A stretch of DNA of 64,000 nucleotides. It comes from Lentzea tibetensis (GTDB lineage Bacteria > Actinomycetota > Actinomycetes > Mycobacteriales > Pseudonocardiaceae). This document shows positions 25,419 through 34,027 of the stretch, one piece after another. Both the position numbers and the translations under genes were made by a program. The DNA is taken from assembly GCF_007845675.1 (NCBI RefSeq), contig NZ_VOBR01000014.1:62001-126000 (forward strand), written 5' to 3'. A model generated the notes under the pieces. It did no database searches. It was not told where the DNA came from and saw only the letters and a list, made by a program, of their open reading frames with translations. The first letter of the stretch is position 1. Each line of letters opens with the position of its first letter.

Positions 25419-25982
25419 CTAGGCAGGGTAGAACGCGCTGATCTCGATTCGACCGCCGCCGCACACCGGGCCGTAGTCCCAGGTGAGGCTCATCGGCTTG
25501 GTGTCGTCCGGTGGAATCGCGGCCGCCTTGCGCGCCTCGGGCTGGCACGGCTGGTCGACCGGCTCAGCGCCCGCGGGCACGACGGACCAGTGCAGGTTGG
25601 CCGCGGCCTTGCCGCTGGGCGCCAGCTCGAGCGGGGTCGGACCGGGGGTCGCGACGCGCTCCAGCTTCGTCGGGACCGCGCTGTCGTCCTCGGCGAGCAG
25701 CTGGAGTCCGCTGTAGCCGTTCAAAGTGCACGGTGCGGCGCCGCTGTTCGTGACGAACAGCTTGCCGTACCTGTTGCCCGCACCGGAGTCCGTCGGGGTG
25801 ATCTCACCTTTGAGGACGGCCGCGTCGCACCGGCTGACGACCGGCGCGGCGGGGGAAGTAGAGGTCGTCGGCGGCAACGAGCTCACCGAGAGCGAACCCG
25901 CGGCGGGCTGAGCTCTCTCACCGCACGCCGCCGTCGCCAGCGCAAACACAACCAGTCCGCATGCGAGCACCCGTCGAGTCAT
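25419..25982 (-). CDS. DUF4232-domain lipoprotein
   Basis: This is a 187-residue predicted lipoprotein. ATG 25982 is preceded by a textbook AGGAGGTGCGTC. The signal peptide ends in a lipobox, LATAAC, with acylated Cys near residue 20. A Ser/Thr/Pro linker leads to a DUF4232 domain: RCDAAVLKGEI, NRYGKLFVTNSGAAPCTLNG, and CGGGRIEISAFY at the end, with four cysteines likely in two disulfides. Exposed on the outer face of the membrane. Function of the family is unknown. Confidence 0.85.
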   Translation of the reverse strand: MTRRVLACGLVVFALATAACGERAQPAAGSLSVSSLPPTTSTSPAAPVVSRCDAAVLKGEITPTDSGAGNRYGKLFVTNSGAAPCTLNGYSGLQLLAEDDSAVPTKLERVATPGPTPLELAPSGKAAANLHWSVVPAGAEPVDQPCQPEARKAAAIPPDDTKPMSLTWDYGPVCGGGRIEISAFYPA

Positions 25983-26054
25983 GACGCACCTCCTATCAGG
26001 AGGACGTAGCCACCGACGCGCGAGTTGAACCACGCGGGGCGAAGTTCACCGGAT

Positions 26055-27107
26055 CTAGTGCACCCAGCCGTCCGGTAGCACCGGCATGTTCTCGATCGGC
26101 GACGTCCACAGGTACGTCCACGCGATGCGCCCGCCGGGCAGCACGACGCGCACGCGGCGGTACTCGTCGCCCTCGTACTCGTCGAGCAGCGGCAACGCGT
26201 CCTCCGGCGACCGCAGCCGCACCACGTAGCCGGGCACGCCGGGCCCGGTGCCGGGGCGGAATGCCGGGTAGCCGAGACCCGTGTCGTGCAGCGTGCCCGC
26301 GAGGCGCACGACGTCGGGGGTGCCCGTGACGTGCGGTTCCATCAGGTGCCAAGCGCTTGCGCCCGGCATCAGCGTGCCGTAGACGAACAGCAGCTCGGGC
26401 CAGTCGTCGGCCGACGGGGCGCCGTGCACCTCGGTGACGTCCAGGCCGTCGGACGGAACCGGCCGGTCGCCCAGGTGCCGGGTGTACTCCTGCTCGATCT
26501 CGCTGCACCGCACCATGCGCCCGTTGAACAGCACGGGCAGCCGGTTCTTCGACGCCGCGGTGTACGCGAGCACCGAGTCGATCACGCCGCCGTTCTGCAG
26601 CGTCACGCGCCCGGTGTGCAGCCGGACGAGCCGGTAGCGCAGGCCGCGGCCCTCGCAGCGGTCCAGCACGCGCAGCTGCTCCGGCGTCGCGAACCAGACG
26701 GAGTGCTCCTCGGCCGAGCCGGGAGCGGCGGCCAAGGTGGCGCAGCGCTGCCCGTCGCGGGTGCGCAGACCGGCGGCCCACACCGCCGCGAGACCCTCGC
26801 ACCGGGCGCGCAGGACGACCGCGGGGCCCACGAGGCCGAGCTCGTCGCGCAGCCAGGTGACCTTGGACGGGTTGGCGTTGCTGCCGTACCCGAGCACCGG
26901 CATCCGGCCCGCGAGTGGCGGCTCGCCGCGGTCCGCGAGCCATTGGTCCAGATCCACGTTCTCCGGCTCAACTCGCCACCCGGACTCCATGGCCAGGTCG
27001 GGTGTCACTGGCCAGCCCGTTTCGTCCAGGTGCACGAAGCAGTGCTCCGGACGGGTGCCCGGATAGGGCTCCGCCGGATGCCTGTCGTCCGTGAAAGGTT
27101 GGGCCAT
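26055..27107 (-). CDS. Tandem gamma-glutamylcyclotransferase-like protein
   Basis: This 350-residue protein has two cyclotransferase-like modules. The first (about 68-215) begins MPVLGYGSNANPSKV; the second (about 235-350) begins LLFVYGTLMPGASAWHLM and ends LLDEYEGDEYRRVRV. YGSN and YGTL are the substrate-pocket motifs of the GGCT/AIG2 fold. In the second module the catalytic acid is probably in LDEYEGDEY; in the first LDRCEGRGLRYR holds the matching Glu. Two fused copies are less usual than single-domain enzymes. Substrate not predicted. Confidence 0.78.
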   Translation of the reverse strand: MAQPFTDDRHPAEPYPGTRPEHCFVHLDETGWPVTPDLAMESGWRVEPENVDLDQWLADRGEPPLAGRMPVLGYGSNANPSKVTWLRDELGLVGPAVVLRARCEGLAAVWAAGLRTRDGQRCATLAAAPGSAEEHSVWFATPEQLRVLDRCEGRGLRYRLVRLHTGRVTLQNGGVIDSVLAYTAASKNRLPVLFNGRMVRCSEIEQEYTRHLGDRPVPSDGLDVTEVHGAPSADDWPELLFVYGTLMPGASAWHLMEPHVTGTPDVVRLAGTLHDTGLGYPAFRPGTGPGVPGYVVRLRSPEDALPLLDEYEGDEYRRVRVVLPGGRIAWTYLWTSPIENMPVLPDGWVH

Positions 27108-27234
27108 TGGTCCATTGTGTCAACACTTTGGTCTTCTCCGCTTCCCCCAACCGTTATACATCCGAGCTTTTGCCCGGATATCTAGGTGTTTCGTGGCGAC
27201 TATCACGCGGCAATCGGGTGAAAACTCCGATGAC

Positions 27235-27600
27235 TCAGGACACTTTTCGGTCGTCGTAGCGATCTTGAGCGGCCACGACGTCACTCGTGTGGTCCTCGAT
27301 CCAGGCGAACAGCGCCGCGACGCGCGCCGCCGCGCCCTCGCCGAGCGGGGTGAGCGAGTACTCCACGTGCGGAGGGATCACCGGGAACACCTCGCGGTGC
27401 ACGAGGCCGTCCCGCTCCAGCGTCTGCAGCGTCTGGGTGAGCATCTTCTCGCTCACGCCGATGATCTTGCGGCGGAGCCTGCCGTACCGCAGCGTCTCGG
27501 ACCGCAGCGCGTGCAGCACGAGCACGCCCCAGCGGCTCGTGACGTGCTCCATGATCGGCCTGGACGGACAGTTCCGGTCGTACACGTCGGCGGCGAGCAC
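27235..27600 (-). CDS. HxlR-family transcriptional regulator
   Basis: This is a 121-residue winged-helix regulator of the HxlR group. GTG 27600 is preferred because AAGGAG lies five bases upstream; a longer start at 27630 would run into the operator. NCPSRPIMEHVTSRWGVLVL carries the single Cys of thiol-sensing members such as YodB/QorR. LRYGRLRRKIIGVSEKMLTQ is the recognition helix region. It is divergent from a QorB-like oxidoreductase, the same arrangement as ytfH/qorB in E. coli, suggesting a redox or quinone switch. Confidence 0.88.
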   Translation of the reverse strand: MLAADVYDRNCPSRPIMEHVTSRWGVLVLHALRSETLRYGRLRRKIIGVSEKMLTQTLQTLERDGLVHREVFPVIPPHVEYSLTPLGEGAAARVAALFAWIEDHTSDVVAAQDRYDDRKVS

Positions 27601-27615
27601 ACTTACTCCTTCGTT

Positions 27616-27640
27616 AGTACCCCACTTCAAAGTAGGTACT
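27616..27640. promoter_or_regulatory. Candidate HxlR operator
   Basis: AGTACC (27616-27621) and GGTACT (27635-27640) are perfect arms, with ACTT/AAGT pairing inside, between the HxlR start (27600) and the QorB-like start (27676). The spacing and TACT/AGTA ends resemble operators of the HxlR/YodB group. Confidence 0.6.
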
Positions 27641-27675
27641 TACGAATAGTTAGCGCAACCCCTAGCGTCGTTCAC

Positions 27676-28437
27676 ATGACGATCCTGATCACCGGTGCGA
27701 CCGGTCAGTTCGGCGGCGCGGCCGTTCGCCACCTCCTCGACCGGACCGACGAGCTGCTCGCCGTCTCCGTGCGCGACCCCCGCAAGGCCCAGCACCTCGC
27801 CGACCGGGGTGTCGACGTGCGGCAGGGCGACTTCACCCGCCCGCAGACGCTCGACTTCTCCGGTGTGGACAAGCTGCTGCTCGTGTCGTCGGAAGGCGAC
27901 AACGACGACCGCATCGCCCAGCACGCCAACGCCGTGGCCGCCGCGCAGCAGGCGGGCGTCGGCTTCATCGCCTACACGAGCGTCACCGACGCGGACACCT
28001 CGCCGCTCCTGCTCGCGCAGGTGCACAAGGCGACCGAGGAACGCATCCGCGCCACCGGCATCCCGTTCTCCTTCCTGCGCAACGGGATGTACCACGAGAA
28101 CTACCTCGGCCTGCTCGCCGCGGACGAGGTCGCGACGTCCGCGGGCGACGGCCGGATCGCGAGCGCGGCCAGGGACGACCTCGCACTCGCCGCCGCGATC
28201 GTGCCGGCGGGCGACGGGTACGAGAACACCGTCCACGAGCTCACCGGCCCGGCCGCGTGGTCGTTCCCCGAGCTGGCGGGCGACCGGTTCAGGAGCGTCA
28301 CCGACGACGACCTCCGCGCGGCCGGGCTGCCGGAGGTGATCGTCGACATCTTCGCCAGGGCGCGCGAGGGCGTGTTCGCGCAGGTGCGCCCGGACCTGGA
28401 GAAGCTGCTCGGCAGGACGCCGGCGCCGATCAGCTGA
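27676..28437 (+). CDS. NmrA-type NAD(P)-dependent oxidoreductase, QorB-like
   Basis: This is a 253-residue atypical short-chain reductase. The N-terminal nucleotide loop is MTILITGATGQFGG. LLLVSSEGDNDDRIAQHANAV and a helix with LAQVHKATEERIRATGIPFS follow, then FLRNGMYHENY, all typical of QorB/azoreductase-like NmrA proteins that reduce quinones. It lacks the YxxxK catalytic pair of classical SDRs. The divergent HxlR gene is its likely repressor. The last 8 bases overlap the convergent LysR gene. Confidence 0.87.
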   Translation: MTILITGATGQFGGAAVRHLLDRTDELLAVSVRDPRKAQHLADRGVDVRQGDFTRPQTLDFSGVDKLLLVSSEGDNDDRIAQHANAVAAAQQAGVGFIAYTSVTDADTSPLLLAQVHKATEERIRATGIPFSFLRNGMYHENYLGLLAADEVATSAGDGRIASAARDDLALAAAIVPAGDGYENTVHELTGPAAWSFPELAGDRFRSVTDDDLRAAGLPEVIVDIFARAREGVFAQVRPDLEKLLGRTPAPIS

Positions 28438-29377
28438 TCTCCGGGTGCGCTTCCGGGTGCGCGTCCCACCAGCGGCGGTAGTCCGGGTTCCGGTCCAGCA
28501 CCGACTTGTAGGCCTCGGCGGCGCACGCGAACACCTCGTGCGCCCGCCCGGCCAGCGGTGACTCGCGGTGGGTCGCGACGTACAGGTCGATCATGATCGG
28601 CATGCCGCGCAGCCGCCGGATGACGATGCCGTCGCCGGTCCGGGACGGCGCTGAGGCGAGCGACACGGCCCCGTTCGCGACCAGCCCGCGCGCCATACCG
28701 GCCTCGTTGGTGTGGTGCGTCAGGCGCGGCGTGAACCCCGCGTCCGCGCACGCACGGAAGAGCTGGAGCCGGTTGCCCATCTGCTCGGCGGGTGGCGTGA
28801 CCCAGTCGTGCGCCGCGAGCTGCGCCAGGTCGATCTCCTCGTGGTGCGCGAGCGGGTCGTGCTCGGAGACCGCGACGAACTGCGGTTCGGAGACGAGCTT
28901 GCGCAGCTCGATGCCGCGCAGCTCACGGCTCTGCATGCCGTCGAAGTACTCGAACATCGCCACGTGCACCTGGCCCGCCAGCAGCTGGTCGACGACCTCG
29001 GCCGACGACGACTGGGCGTCCGCGCGCACCTCGGGGCACAGCACGCGCAGGCCTTCGACGAAGTGCGCGAAGAACAGCATCGGCACGCCGCCGACGACGA
29101 GCGGCCCGTTGCGGCCCGGTCTGGTGGAGCTGACCAGCTGCGCGACCTCGTCCAGCACGAGCCGCGCCGTGCCGACCACCTGCTTGCCCAGATCCGTTGG
29201 GACGCAGCCGTTCGGCGAACGGTCGAACAGCTGTCCGCCGACCAGCCGCTCCACGGTGCGCAACTGGGCGCTGAGCGCTGGTTGGGTCAGTCCGAGCCGG
29301 GTGGCCGCTCTGGTCACACTGCCTTCTTCCGCGATGGTCCTGACCGCTCGCAGGTGGCGCAGTTCCAACTCGGGCAT
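28430..29377 (-). CDS. LysR-family transcriptional regulator
   Basis: This is a 315-residue LysR regulator. The N-terminal winged helix (about 3-62) reads LELRHLRAVRTIAEEGSVTR then LGLTQPALSAQLRTVERLVG. The effector domain spans about 90-300 and includes VSEHDPLAHHEEIDLAQLAA, typical of the hydrogen-peroxide/aromatic-sensing subgroup. It is monocistronic, convergent with the QorB-like gene. Its target is unknown; the 310 bases upstream contain a hairpin and no obvious divergent partner. Confidence 0.88.
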   Translation of the reverse strand: MPELELRHLRAVRTIAEEGSVTRAATRLGLTQPALSAQLRTVERLVGGQLFDRSPNGCVPTDLGKQVVGTARLVLDEVAQLVSSTRPGRNGPLVVGGVPMLFFAHFVEGLRVLCPEVRADAQSSSAEVVDQLLAGQVHVAMFEYFDGMQSRELRGIELRKLVSEPQFVAVSEHDPLAHHEEIDLAQLAAHDWVTPPAEQMGNRLQLFRACADAGFTPRLTHHTNEAGMARGLVANGAVSLASAPSRTGDGIVIRRLRGMPIMIDLYVATHRESPLAGRAHEVFACAAEAYKSVLDRNPDYRRWWDAHPEAHPEIS

Positions 29378-29497
29378 AAGGACCTTCTATCCCCCTTCTG
29401 TATGAGCCGCCACCCCTCGATCGGGTCATAGTTGGTGTCTGCGGCTCGGCGGCCGCGCATCGCTAGCGGCAGCGACAGCGCGGACGGGCCCCTATTC

Positions 29498-29541
29498 CGA
29501 CGCTACTGCCGCGCACCCTGCAAGGCGCGGCAGTAGCGTCG
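29498..29541. terminator. Perfect 17-bp hairpin between LysR and LysM-MBL genes
   Basis: CGACGCTACTGCCGCGC (29498-29514) and its exact complement (29525-29541) flank a 10-base loop. It lies 147 bases after the 3' end of the LysM-MBL gene and 120 bases upstream of LysR, so it may terminate the former. Apart from it, 29378-29687 holds no gene or motif I recognise. Confidence 0.55.
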
Positions 29542-29687
29542 ATGTCCCTGGCGCACAAGGACGTTGAGTGGCGCCTCAGCTATCGGCAGCGCACCGACCG
29601 AATTTCCAGTCTTGGTGCTCGATCAGGCCCCGCGAGGGAAGACACCGACTTCAGGCGACCTCGCCGCCGTCTGCGGAGCAGCGGCAA

Positions 29688-30920
29688 TCAAACACCGAGA
29701 TCCTTCGGCTGGTCTACCCGAGCCGAGACAGCCATGGTCTTCAGGTTCTCGCGCAGCCACACGTCGACAGCTCCCAGGCGGCCGGTCCACTTCCTGATGA
29801 TGGGGTCCTCCGCTTTAACCGCGATCGCGTCGTACCAGAGTTCCACCGCAGCCCAGGTGTTGCCCGCCTCGACCTGGCCGAAGAACGGCGCGATGGGCGT
29901 CGCGGCGATCGCCTTGGTGGTCTCGTTCCACATGTCGAAGACGAACTCGCGTGAGACGGCGATGTCCTGCTTGCCGCCGTAGCGGTGCATGTGGCCGCCG
30001 ACGAAGTGCTCGATGTCGAGCTTCATCAGCTCGTTGTGCGCGCGCAGCACGCCCGGCACGCTGTCCGCGCTGCCGAACGCGCGGAACGGCGCCCAGCCCG
30101 GCACGGCCACGTCGACCATCATCGCGAACCGCTGCTGCGGCGCGTGGATGATGATGTTGCCGGACTCGTGGTTGGGGCCGGGGTAGCTGAGCACCAGCCG
30201 CTGCCCGCCCACGTCGAGCACGTGCTGGTCGGTGAACGTCACCGTCGGCACCGGGCGCGCCGGGTCCTTGGCGGCGCGCAGCGTGCTGGCGGTGTCGGCG
30301 TGTCCGATGAGGACGGCGTTGGCGAAGAGGTTCGCGGCACCCACGTGGTCGCTGTGGCTGTGCGAGTACACGAAGTGCGTCACCGGCTTGTCCGTCACGG
30401 ACGCGATCACCTTCGGCAGCACCGCCGCGTGGCTGGACGGCGCGTCGAGCACGACGACGCCGGTGTCGGTGACCACGAAGGCGCTCTGCCCTGGACCGAC
30501 CTGCACGCCGTAGCCCCGGTCGCCGAACCTCGTCAGCCGGTAGCCCTCCGGGCCGAACGGTGTCGGCTTCGAGTCCGCGGGGATCGGCGCGAACGTCCGG
30601 GTGTTCGGACCGGCGGGCGACTCGGGCAGCGTCACCTTCTGCCCCGCCCGAGGGTCCCTGCCGTGCAGGCCGGGGTTGGCGGCGAGCAGTTCCTTCCAGC
30701 GGTCGACGTTGCCGAGGAAACGGCCCGCGATCGTCTTGAGCGTGTCACCGGCCTGAGCGACGTAGAAGGCGGCGCCGCGTTTGGCGCCGGTCGCGATGCT
30801 CAGGCCGGCCGCCTGCGCGGTGCCGGCGAGCGGGACCGCGGCTGCCGCAGCCGCGGCAGCGGCACTCCACTTGATCAGGCTGCGCCGGGTCGGCTTCTCG
30901 GACGGGCAGGTGTCGCACAC
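29688..30920 (-). CDS. Tat-exported LysM plus metallo-beta-lactamase-fold hydrolase
   Basis: This is a 410-residue predicted exported protein. GTG 30920 gives the N terminus VCDTCPSEKPTRRSLIKW, a twin-arginine signal (RR at 12-13) followed by a long Ala stretch ending AQAA. Residues about 51-98 (FYVAQAGDTLKTIAGRFLG, then WKELLAANPG) are a LysM peptidoglycan-binding domain. The MBL fold fills about 125-410, with zinc ligands in HSHSDH (187-192), a His in GPNHESGN, an acid in MVDVAVPG and GGHMHR. Folding before export fits a metalloenzyme. Substrate unknown; a secreted wall-bound lactonase or similar is only a guess. A Cys pair before the RR motif is unusual. Confidence 0.82.
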   Translation of the reverse strand: MCDTCPSEKPTRRSLIKWSAAAAAAAAAVPLAGTAQAAGLSIATGAKRGAAFYVAQAGDTLKTIAGRFLGNVDRWKELLAANPGLHGRDPRAGQKVTLPESPAGPNTRTFAPIPADSKPTPFGPEGYRLTRFGDRGYGVQVGPGQSAFVVTDTGVVVLDAPSSHAAVLPKVIASVTDKPVTHFVYSHSHSDHVGAANLFANAVLIGHADTASTLRAAKDPARPVPTVTFTDQHVLDVGGQRLVLSYPGPNHESGNIIIHAPQQRFAMMVDVAVPGWAPFRAFGSADSVPGVLRAHNELMKLDIEHFVGGHMHRYGGKQDIAVSREFVFDMWNETTKAIAATPIAPFFGQVEAGNTWAAVELWYDAIAVKAEDPIIRKWTGRLGAVDVWLRENLKTMAVSARVDQPKDLGV

Positions 30921-31080
30921 GGGTGGTCGTCCTCTCGCTCTGGGCGGCTTGTGCACAGGCTCTGCGCTGACGCCGCTGCCCGGTTCAGCAGTGCGAGTGA
31001 GGTGACGGTCATCCAAAAGGTTGATGCGCGGTCCCGTGAGAGCGCTTTCGCTCGTTTTACACTCACGCGCGGAGGCACAT

Positions 31081-32091
31081 GTGGACACCCAGCGGTTCGA
31101 CCGAATCGTGCGCACCGGTTTCTTCGTCGTGCTCGCCGCCTGCACGGTGCGGTACCTGTGGTGGAGCGGCCTGGTCACGAGCGCGCTGCCGGTCGTCTGC
31201 GGTGCCGCCGTGCTGGGGCTGGCCTTCGCGTTCACGACCGGCCGCGCCGGACTGGTCGCGGTGCTGGTCGGCTGGGTCGTGCTGACGCTGGTGGCGGCGA
31301 GCTTCACCTGGCTCGCCGTGCCGTTCTTCTTCCTGGTGCTGCGGACGTTCCCGGCGCGGACGGCGCTGGTGCTGGTCGTCGGCATCACCGCGTTCGCGGC
31401 GGTGGAGGGCACGGTGCACGCGCTGACCGCGTGGGATCCGAGCCCGATCATCGCCCCGGTCGCCATCGCCGTGCTCGCGTTCGTGCTGTTCCGCAACCTG
31501 CACGAGGCGGGCAGGCTCACCGAGCGCGTCCGGCTGTCCCGCGAGATCCACGACACGCTGGCGCAGGGCCTGTCGAGCATGCACCTGCTGCTGCACGCGG
31601 CCGACCAGGAGTGGGACACGGCGCCCGGCAAGGCGCGCGAGCACGTCCGGCAGGCCGCGCGCACCGCGCAGGAGAACCTGGCCGAGGCCCGCCGGTTCGT
31701 CCGCGAGCTCGCACCGCCCGCTTTGGACGGCGGCTCGCTGCCGGACGCGCTGAGCAGGCTCACCGACGACGTGCGCATCGTCGGCGAGCCCTACCCCGTG
31801 CACGTGGACGTGGAGATCGCGGTGCTGCGCGTCGCGCAGAACGCACTGGCCAACGTCAAGCAGCACGCGTCGGCGTCACGGGTCGTCGTGACGCTGACCT
31901 ACCTGAACGGCGAGCTCACGCTGGACGTGTGTGATGACGGCGTCGGTTTCGACGCCTCGGCCTGCCGCGGCTTCGGCCTGCGCGCGACCGAGCAGCGCGT
32001 GCAGGCTCTGGGAGGACGGGTGACGGTGGAGAGCGCTCCTGGCGAGGGCACCGTGCTGGCCCTGTCCCTACCGACGCGAGGTGGCTCGTGA
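31081..32091 (+). CDS. Two-component sensor histidine kinase (HisKA_3/NarL type)
   Basis: This is a 336-residue membrane sensor. GTG 31081 follows GGAGG by five bases. Four to five transmembrane helices lie within residues 12-138 with very short loops, so it has almost no extracellular sensor domain. The dimerisation box LSREIHDTLAQGLSSMHLLL carries phospho-acceptor His157. The ATPase region has LRVAQNALANVKQHA (N box), DVCDDGVGFD (G1) and FGLRATEQRVQALGG (G2). The GTGA overlap with the next gene couples it to its response regulator. Signal unknown. Confidence 0.92.
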   Translation: MDTQRFDRIVRTGFFVVLAACTVRYLWWSGLVTSALPVVCGAAVLGLAFAFTTGRAGLVAVLVGWVVLTLVAASFTWLAVPFFFLVLRTFPARTALVLVVGITAFAAVEGTVHALTAWDPSPIIAPVAIAVLAFVLFRNLHEAGRLTERVRLSREIHDTLAQGLSSMHLLLHAADQEWDTAPGKAREHVRQAARTAQENLAEARRFVRELAPPALDGGSLPDALSRLTDDVRIVGEPYPVHVDVEIAVLRVAQNALANVKQHASASRVVVTLTYLNGELTLDVCDDGVGFDASACRGFGLRATEQRVQALGGRVTVESAPGEGTVLALSLPTRGGS

Positions 32092-32708
32092 AGGTGCTGA
32101 TCGTCGACGACCACCCGGTGGTCAGGGCCGGGCTGCGGGCACTGCTGTCCGTGCCGGACGAGTTCGAGGTCGTCGGCGAGGCCTGCGACGGCGCGGAGGC
32201 CGTGCAGCTCGTCGCCGCGCTGCGCCCGTGCGTCGTGCTGATGGACCTGCAGATGGGCGACGGCGTGGACGGGGTGACGGCCACCCGGCAGATCACCGCG
32301 CTGCCCGCGCCGCCGAAGGTCGTGGTGCTCACCACCTACGACTCGGACGCGGACATCCTGCGCGCCGTCGAAGCCGGTGCCGCGGGTTACCTGCTGAAGG
32401 AGTCACCTCCCGAGGAGCTGTTCGCGGCACTGCGCACCGCGGCGGCCGGTGAGATGGCGCTGTCGCCACCGGTCGCGTCCCGGATGATGCGGCGTGTGCG
32501 CGCGCCGCAGCTCGCGTTGTCGCAGCGCGAGATCGAGATCCTGGAGCTGATCGCCGCCGGGCGGTCCAACCGCGAGGTCAGCCGTCAGCTGTTCATCAGC
32601 GAGGCGACCGTGAAGACGCACCTCGCGCACGTCTACGACAAGCTCGGCGTGGACAGCCGGACCGCGGCCGTGAAAGCCGCGGTCGACCGACGGCTCATCA
32701 GGCTGTGA
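32088..32708 (+). CDS. NarL/FixJ-family response regulator
   Basis: This is a 206-residue response regulator. The receiver domain (1-120) has the acidic pair in VLIVDDHP, phospho-acceptor Asp53 in LMDLQM, and VLTTYDSD and LLKES for the Thr and Lys switch residues. A LuxR-type helix-turn-helix follows at about 144-200 (LSQREIEILELIAAGRSNRE, ISEATVKTHLAHVYDKLGV). Coupled to the kinase gene by GTGA. Its last 11 bases overlap the convergent PhzF gene. Targets unknown. Confidence 0.93.
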   Translation: MKVLIVDDHPVVRAGLRALLSVPDEFEVVGEACDGAEAVQLVAALRPCVVLMDLQMGDGVDGVTATRQITALPAPPKVVVLTTYDSDADILRAVEAGAAGYLLKESPPEELFAALRTAAAGEMALSPPVASRMMRRVRAPQLALSQREIEILELIAAGRSNREVSRQLFISEATVKTHLAHVYDKLGVDSRTAAVKAAVDRRLIRL

Positions 32709-33516
32709 TCGGTACGGCCCCACCGGAGACCGTGACGCGGCGGTCCTCCCCGGTGGCGTCGACCTCGAGCCTGCTGGGCCGTCCCATGTCCTCGCCCTGC
32801 CGGATGACGAACCGTTGCGGCCCTTCGAGATCACGCAGGTAACCGCCGAACGCGGCCGCCGCGGCACCCGTGGCCGGGTCCTCGACGACGCCGCCGACCG
32901 GGAACGGGTCGCGCGCGTGCACGAGCTCCGGCGACTCGCGCCAGAACAGGTGCACGGTGGTGAGGTCGTTGGCGTGCATGAGGTTCTTGAGCGCCTCGAA
33001 GTCGTAGTCCAGTTCCGCCAGGCGTTCCCGGCTGCTCACGCCGATCAGCAGGTGGTCGTTGCCCGCGTTCCCGATGTGGACCGGATGGTCCTGGCTGACG
33101 TCGCTCTCCTTCCAGTGCAACGCTTCCAGCACCTGGCTCACCAGCTCGGGCGTGGCCGGCCGCGTGCTGGTGGGCACGCTGGTGAGGCTCGCGGTTCCCG
33201 CTGTGGTGGCGATGTCGATCACGCCGGCCTTGGTCGCGAACGTGAGCGTGCCGGGCCCGGCGCGCTCGGCCAGCGCGACGGACGTGGCGATGGTGGCGTG
33301 GCCGCAGAAGGCGACCTCGGCGAGCGGGCTGAAGTACCGGACGTCGTACGCCCGGTCTCCGGTCCGGACCGCGAACGCGGTCTCCGAGTAGCCCACATCG
33401 GCCGCGATCTTCAACATGTCGTCGTCGGTCAGCCCCGTCGCGTCGAGCACGACGCCAGCCGGGTTGCCGCCTCGAGGATCGTCCGTGAACGCGCTGTACC
33501 GCAGAACCTCCGTCAT
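32698..33516 (-). CDS. PhzF-family isomerase
   Basis: This is a 272-residue diaminopimelate-epimerase-fold enzyme. It opens VLRYSAFTDDPRGGNPAGVV, has GYSETAFAV with the catalytic Glu, RYFSPLAEVAFCGHATIATS and the closing EDPATGAAAAAFGGYL, the standard PhzF motifs. Its ATG overlaps the stop of the upstream GNAT gene (ATGA). No phenazine genes are nearby, so it is probably one of the many general-purpose PhzF paralogues. Confidence 0.92.
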   Translation of the reverse strand: MTEVLRYSAFTDDPRGGNPAGVVLDATGLTDDDMLKIAADVGYSETAFAVRTGDRAYDVRYFSPLAEVAFCGHATIATSVALAERAGPGTLTFATKAGVIDIATTAGTASLTSVPTSTRPATPELVSQVLEALHWKESDVSQDHPVHIGNAGNDHLLIGVSSRERLAELDYDFEALKNLMHANDLTTVHLFWRESPELVHARDPFPVGGVVEDPATGAAAAAFGGYLRDLEGPQRFVIRQGEDMGRPSRLEVDATGEDRRVTVSGGAVPITA

Positions 33517-33977
33517 GCCCGCTCCAACGCATACACGTGCTGGAGTCTTCCTGCGGCTCGGAAGCTCCGGTCGTAGCGCAGCCCGATCTTGACCATCACG
33601 CGCTCGGACGCGCCGTTGCCGTCGACGTACCCGGCCACGACGCGCCGGACTCGGGCGAGCGCGGCGTCCCGCAGCTCCGTCGCGATGGCGGTCGCGATGC
33701 CGCGCCCCCAGTGCTCGGGGTCGACCCACCAGCCGATCTCGATGACGCCGTCACCGTGGTCGACCATCGAGCCGAGCCCGACGAACGCGCCCCGCTCGAG
33801 CGCCGCGCACCAGCCGAAGCCGTGCTCGGCCCAGTGCGCGAGCGCCTTCTGGTGCCGCTCGGCGGCGTGGTCGGGCGACCACGGCTTCCCGTCGCCGACG
33901 TACTCCACGACCCGCGGATCCGAGGCGAGCCGGACCAGGTCGTCGAAGTGCTCATTCCCCCACGGCACGAGTTCCAC
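33513..33977 (-). CDS. GNAT-family N-acetyltransferase (RimJ/RimL type)
   Basis: This is a 154-residue acetyltransferase. GTG 33977 gives VELVPWGNEHFDDLVRLASD, the normal opening of the RimJ/RimL group; an in-frame TTG at 34016 would add 13 atypical residues. GWWVDPEHWGRGIATAIATE is the acetyl-CoA-binding motif A, and NGASERVMVKIGLRYD is motif B. It is first in a two-gene operon with the PhzF gene. Substrate unknown. Confidence 0.85.
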   Translation of the reverse strand: MELVPWGNEHFDDLVRLASDPRVVEYVGDGKPWSPDHAAERHQKALAHWAEHGFGWCAALERGAFVGLGSMVDHGDGVIEIGWWVDPEHWGRGIATAIATELRDAALARVRRVVAGYVDGNGASERVMVKIGLRYDRSFRAAGRLQHVYALERA

Positions 33978-34027
33978 GAGCCCATGGTGCCTGGGTGATA
34001 GCGGCCTGCGGGACAATTCGCCTCGCT

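Noticed and set aside
27091-27675. An N-terminal extension of the QorB-like protein by about 195 codons
   Set aside because: It would run antisense through the HxlR gene and the operator; the Rossmann fold begins exactly at ATG 27676.
29542-29687. Small plus-strand gene directly after the 17-bp hairpin
   Set aside because: The frame runs into the antisense of the LysM-MBL gene and has no ribosome site or recognisable sequence.
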